DNA from: Bog-159 sp049514955
GTDB lineage: Bacteria; Acidobacteriota; Terriglobia; Bryobacterales; Bryobacteraceae
Direction of reading: 5' to 3'
NCBI GenBank assembly: GCA_049514955.1
Contig: JBEKUO010000534.1
Coordinates: 1-5,441, forward strand
Length of the DNA: 5,441 nucleotides
The notes beneath the pieces are model-generated. The model searched no databases and had not been told where the DNA came from. It saw only the letters and a program-made list of their open reading frames with translations. The number at the start of each line of letters is the position of its first letter. The stretch's first letter is position 1. The translations under genes and the position numbers were made by a program. Of this stretch, positions 3,476-5,441 are shown piece by piece.

Positions 3476-4684
3476 ATGAAAAGCCTCACTCTGCTCGGTT
3501 CGACGGGTTCCATCGGTGCCAGCACCCTGGACGTAGTCCGCCAGAACCGCCAGTTCTATCAGGTACACGGTCTCGTGGCGGGCTACAACATTGCCGCTAT
3601 CCTAAAGCAGATCATAGAGTTCCAGCCGAAAATGGTGGTGCTCGCCAGTTCCGAGGGAATGGATCGGCTGGCCGCGGAGCTATCCAATTCAGGCTTGCCG
3701 CGTCCAAACTGGCCTGAGCTGGCTTTCGGAGCGGCCGCCCGGGTAGAGGCGGCTACCGCGCCGGAGGTCGATATGGTAGTTTCGGCGATCGTCGGTGTGG
3801 CGGGCCTGGAAGCTACCTACGAAGCGGTGCGCTTGGGCAAACGGGTGGGGCTGGCAAACAAAGAGGTGTTAGTCTCCGGCGGGCGGCTGGTGATGGAGGC
3901 TGTCCGGCAGAGCGGTGCTGAACTCCTGCCCATCGATAGCGAGCACAATGGCGTCCACCAGTGCTTGCGCGCCGGCAACCGCGACCAGGTTTCCAGGTTG
4001 ATTCTGACGGCCTCGGGCGGCCCTTTCCGGAACACCCCGATGGAAAGGTTGGAGTCGGTGACACCCGCCGAAGCCCTGAATCATCCAACATGGCGGATGG
4101 GCAAACGCATCACTATAGATTCCGCAACACTGATGAACAAGGGTTTCGAAGTGATTGAGGCGTGCTGGTTGTTCGGGTTCACACCATCGCAGGTGGATGT
4201 GGTGATCCATCCACAATCCACCGTGCACGCTATGATCGAGTACAGCGATGGCAGCATTCTTGCCCAGATTTCGGCGACGGATATGCGCATGCCCATACAG
4301 TACGCGCTGACTTGGCCGGAGCGGTCGCAGGAGCCGGTGCCCAAAATCGATTGGAATCAAGCGCGCCACTGGGACTTCGCGCCACCGGATTTTGACCGGT
4401 TTCCGCTGCTGAAGCTGGCCTATCAGTGCCAGGAGGCCGGCGGGTCGAGTACCTGTACCTTGAACGCGGCGGACGAACTTGCCGTCGAAGCTTTCTTGAA
4501 GGGCCAGATTGGATTTCCCCGGATCGCGGCCGTGGTCGAAGAGACGCTTCGCCGCATGCCCAACCGGCAGCCCAACACCGTCGGGGAAATTCTGGAAATT
4601 GACGAGGAATCGCGTTCGTTGGCGCGTGAGCTGGTAGCGCATCAAGCAGCCGCCGGGGCGCAGACGATTCCGGCAAGGGTTTAA
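3476..4684 (+). CDS. dxr: 1-deoxy-D-xylulose 5-phosphate reductoisomerase
   Basis: This enzyme catalyses the first committed step of the MEP isoprenoid pathway in the cytoplasm. It rearranges and reduces 1-deoxy-D-xylulose 5-phosphate to 2-C-methyl-D-erythritol 4-phosphate, using NADPH and a divalent metal. The 402-residue length is normal. The NADPH loop GSTGSIG is at 8-14 and LANKE at 126-130. Metal ligands are Asp154 and Glu156 in DSEHNG (154-159) and Glu225 in NKGFE (221-225). The phosphate and lid region shows TASGGPFR (178-185), His203 and Trp206 in HPTWRMGK (203-210). HPQSTVHAMIEYSDGS (245-260) and MPIQYALTWPER (272-283) are the usual signatures. The C-terminal helical domain runs from about 305. 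NGVHQ follows the metal motif where many enzymes have NAxFQ, a small variation. All key residues are present, so it should be active. No Shine-Dalgarno precedes the ATG; the alignment of the N-terminus to GSTGSIG fixes the start. rseP follows after 5 bp. Confidence 0.98.
   Translation: MKSLTLLGSTGSIGASTLDVVRQNRQFYQVHGLVAGYNIAAILKQIIEFQPKMVVLASSEGMDRLAAELSNSGLPRPNWPELAFGAAARVEAATAPEVDMVVSAIVGVAGLEATYEAVRLGKRVGLANKEVLVSGGRLVMEAVRQSGAELLPIDSEHNGVHQCLRAGNRDQVSRLILTASGGPFRNTPMERLESVTPAEALNHPTWRMGKRITIDSATLMNKGFEVIEACWLFGFTPSQVDVVIHPQSTVHAMIEYSDGSILAQISATDMRMPIQYALTWPERSQEPVPKIDWNQARHWDFAPPDFDRFPLLKLAYQCQEAGGSSTCTLNAADELAVEAFLKGQIGFPRIAAVVEETLRRMPNRQPNTVGEILEIDEESRSLARELVAHQAAAGAQTIPARV
4675..4679 (+). 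promoter_or_regulatory. Ribosome binding site for rseP inside the end of dxr
   Basis: AAGGG lies 10 bases before the ATG at 4690, within the last codons of dxr. It is the only Shine-Dalgarno-like sequence seen before a start in this window. It supports translation from a shared dxr-rseP mRNA and the choice of the 4690 start. Confidence 0.45.
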
Positions 4685-4689
4685 ATCAT

Positions 4690-5441
4690 ATGGCATTTTT
4701 TCAAAGCGTGTTCTGGCTCCTGGTCCTGATCGGAGTGATGATCCTCATACACGAGTTGGGACACTTCTGGGCGGCGCGCTTCTTCGATGTCCGCGTGGAC
4801 GCCTTCAGCTTCGGTTTCGGACCGCGCCTCTTCGGCTTCCGCAAGGGTGAGACAGACTACCGCGTCTCCGCCATTTTCTTCCTCGGCGGCTACGTGAAGA
4901 TGGCCGGCGAGCAACCCGGCGACGAAAACGCCGCCGATCCGCGCGGTTTTCTAGGCAAGCCCCGGTGGCAGCGGTTGATTATCGTACTGGCCGGTCCCCT
5001 GATGAACGTGGTGCTGGCCGTGGGGCTGCTCACCGGTCTCTACATGGTCAAGTACCAGAAAGTGGTGGACGCGGATGCCGGGGCCGTGATCGGCAGCGTG
5101 ACTCCGAACACGCCCGCCGCCAAAGCCGGTATCCAGGAAGGCGACCGGATCACAGCGCTGGAAGGCCGGCGGAATCCGACTTGGGACGACATCATCCTGA
5201 AGGAAGTCGAGAGCGCCTCGCGCTCCATGCACCTGACCATCCGTCGCGATGGCCGGGAGTTCGACGCGTCGGTTACGCCGGTGCAGGATGAGCGCTCCGG
5301 GCTGGGCATGGCGGGCTGGTCCGAAAAAGGAGAGGTGCAGTTGGGCCCGGTGACCGCGGGTATGCCGGCGCAAAAAGCGGGGCTGCGGCAAGGCGATCTC
5401 GTCCTGACCGCTGGCGGCCATCCGATCCACGCCACGATTCG
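4690..5441 (+). CDS. rseP: RseP-type site-2 intramembrane zinc metalloprotease, 3' end cut by window
   Basis: The first 250 codons of an inner-membrane RIP metalloprotease are visible; the gene continues past the right edge. The first membrane helix (about 4-25) ends in the zinc motif HELGH (21-25), with His21, His25 and catalytic Glu22. GFGP (42-45) and the membrane-associated hairpin GGYVKMAG (66-73) follow. The second helix (about 95-120) contains AGPLMN (101-106). PDZ1 covers about 130-197, with TPAAKAGIQEGDRI at 141-154. PDZ2 begins near 216, with MPAQKAGLRQGDLVL at 225-239. Two tandem PDZ domains fit the E. coli RseP layout. The second catalytic motif (NxxPxxxLDG type) and the last helices should lie beyond the edge. 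Family members cut anti-sigma factors or leftover signal peptides in the membrane; the substrate here is unknown. The short gap to dxr indicates co-transcription. Confidence 0.96.
   Translation, partial: MAFFQSVFWLLVLIGVMILIHELGHFWAARFFDVRVDAFSFGFGPRLFGFRKGETDYRVSAIFFLGGYVKMAGEQPGDENAADPRGFLGKPRWQRLIIVLAGPLMNVVLAVGLLTGLYMVKYQKVVDADAGAVIGSVTPNTPAAKAGIQEGDRITALEGRRNPTWDDIILKEVESASRSMHLTIRRDGREFDASVTPVQDERSGLGMAGWSEKGEVQLGPVTAGMPAQKAGLRQGDLVLTAGGHPIHATI

Noticed and set aside
3869..4696. 275-residue minus-strand ORF opposite dxr
   Set aside because: The dxr frame has all active-site motifs. The antisense product shows no recognisable domain.
1..5441. tRNA, rRNA, insertion sequence or phage genes
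   Set aside because: No cloverleaf, rRNA core, transposase or phage-like coding sequence was seen on either strand.

Overview
The window is a GC-rich (by eye near 60%) stretch of bacterial chromosome carrying four complete genes and one gene cut by the right edge. The cell plan is Gram-negative-like: there is a secreted parvulin-type foldase and an RseP-type site-2 protease with two PDZ domains. Isoprenoids are made by the MEP pathway. The protein style, the GC-rich hairpin repeats between genes and the direct dxr-rseP adjacency would fit Acidobacteriota (Solibacter/Bryobacter-like). That assignment is an inference from memory and was not tested by a search.

Layout. (1) 69-995 (+) is an exported SurA/PrsA-like peptidyl-prolyl isomerase. 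(2) 996-1258 is a convergent intergenic region packed with repeats: two related GC-rich hairpins, an imperfect direct repeat, and three head-to-tail copies of a 42-bp unit. The last unit overlaps the end of the next gene. (3) 1259-2242 (-) is a D-2-hydroxyacid dehydrogenase of the glyoxylate/hydroxypyruvate reductase type. (4) A 47-bp divergent gap holds two overlapping promoter-like sequences. (5) 2290-3207 (+) is a beta-hydroxyacid dehydrogenase close to the GLYR/tartronate-semialdehyde reductase group. (6) 3208-3475 is a 268-bp non-coding region. It contains a promoter-like sequence followed by a candidate structured RNA with mutually exclusive helices, a potential pseudoknot and a terminator-like arm, then a separate extended -10 promoter just before dxr. 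(7) 3476-4684 (+) is dxr. (8) From 4690 to the edge is rseP, 5 bp after the dxr stop and almost certainly in the same operon.

How the genes fit together. The divergent dehydrogenase pair plausibly handles small C2/C3 acids (glyoxylate, hydroxypyruvate, tartronate semialdehyde) leading to glycolate and glycerate. dxr and rseP form the familiar isoprenoid/envelope cluster, here without uppS and cdsA between them. The foldase also acts in the envelope. Clear Shine-Dalgarno sequences are missing before most starts, and two predicted transcription starts fall at or within a few bases of the ATG. This suggests leaderless or SD-independent initiation.

The least ordinary parts are the candidate RNA at 3297-3392 and the 42-bp tandem array whose hairpin puts the dehydrogenase stop codon in its apical loop. 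All coordinates and pairings were worked out by hand; no folding or database search was run.
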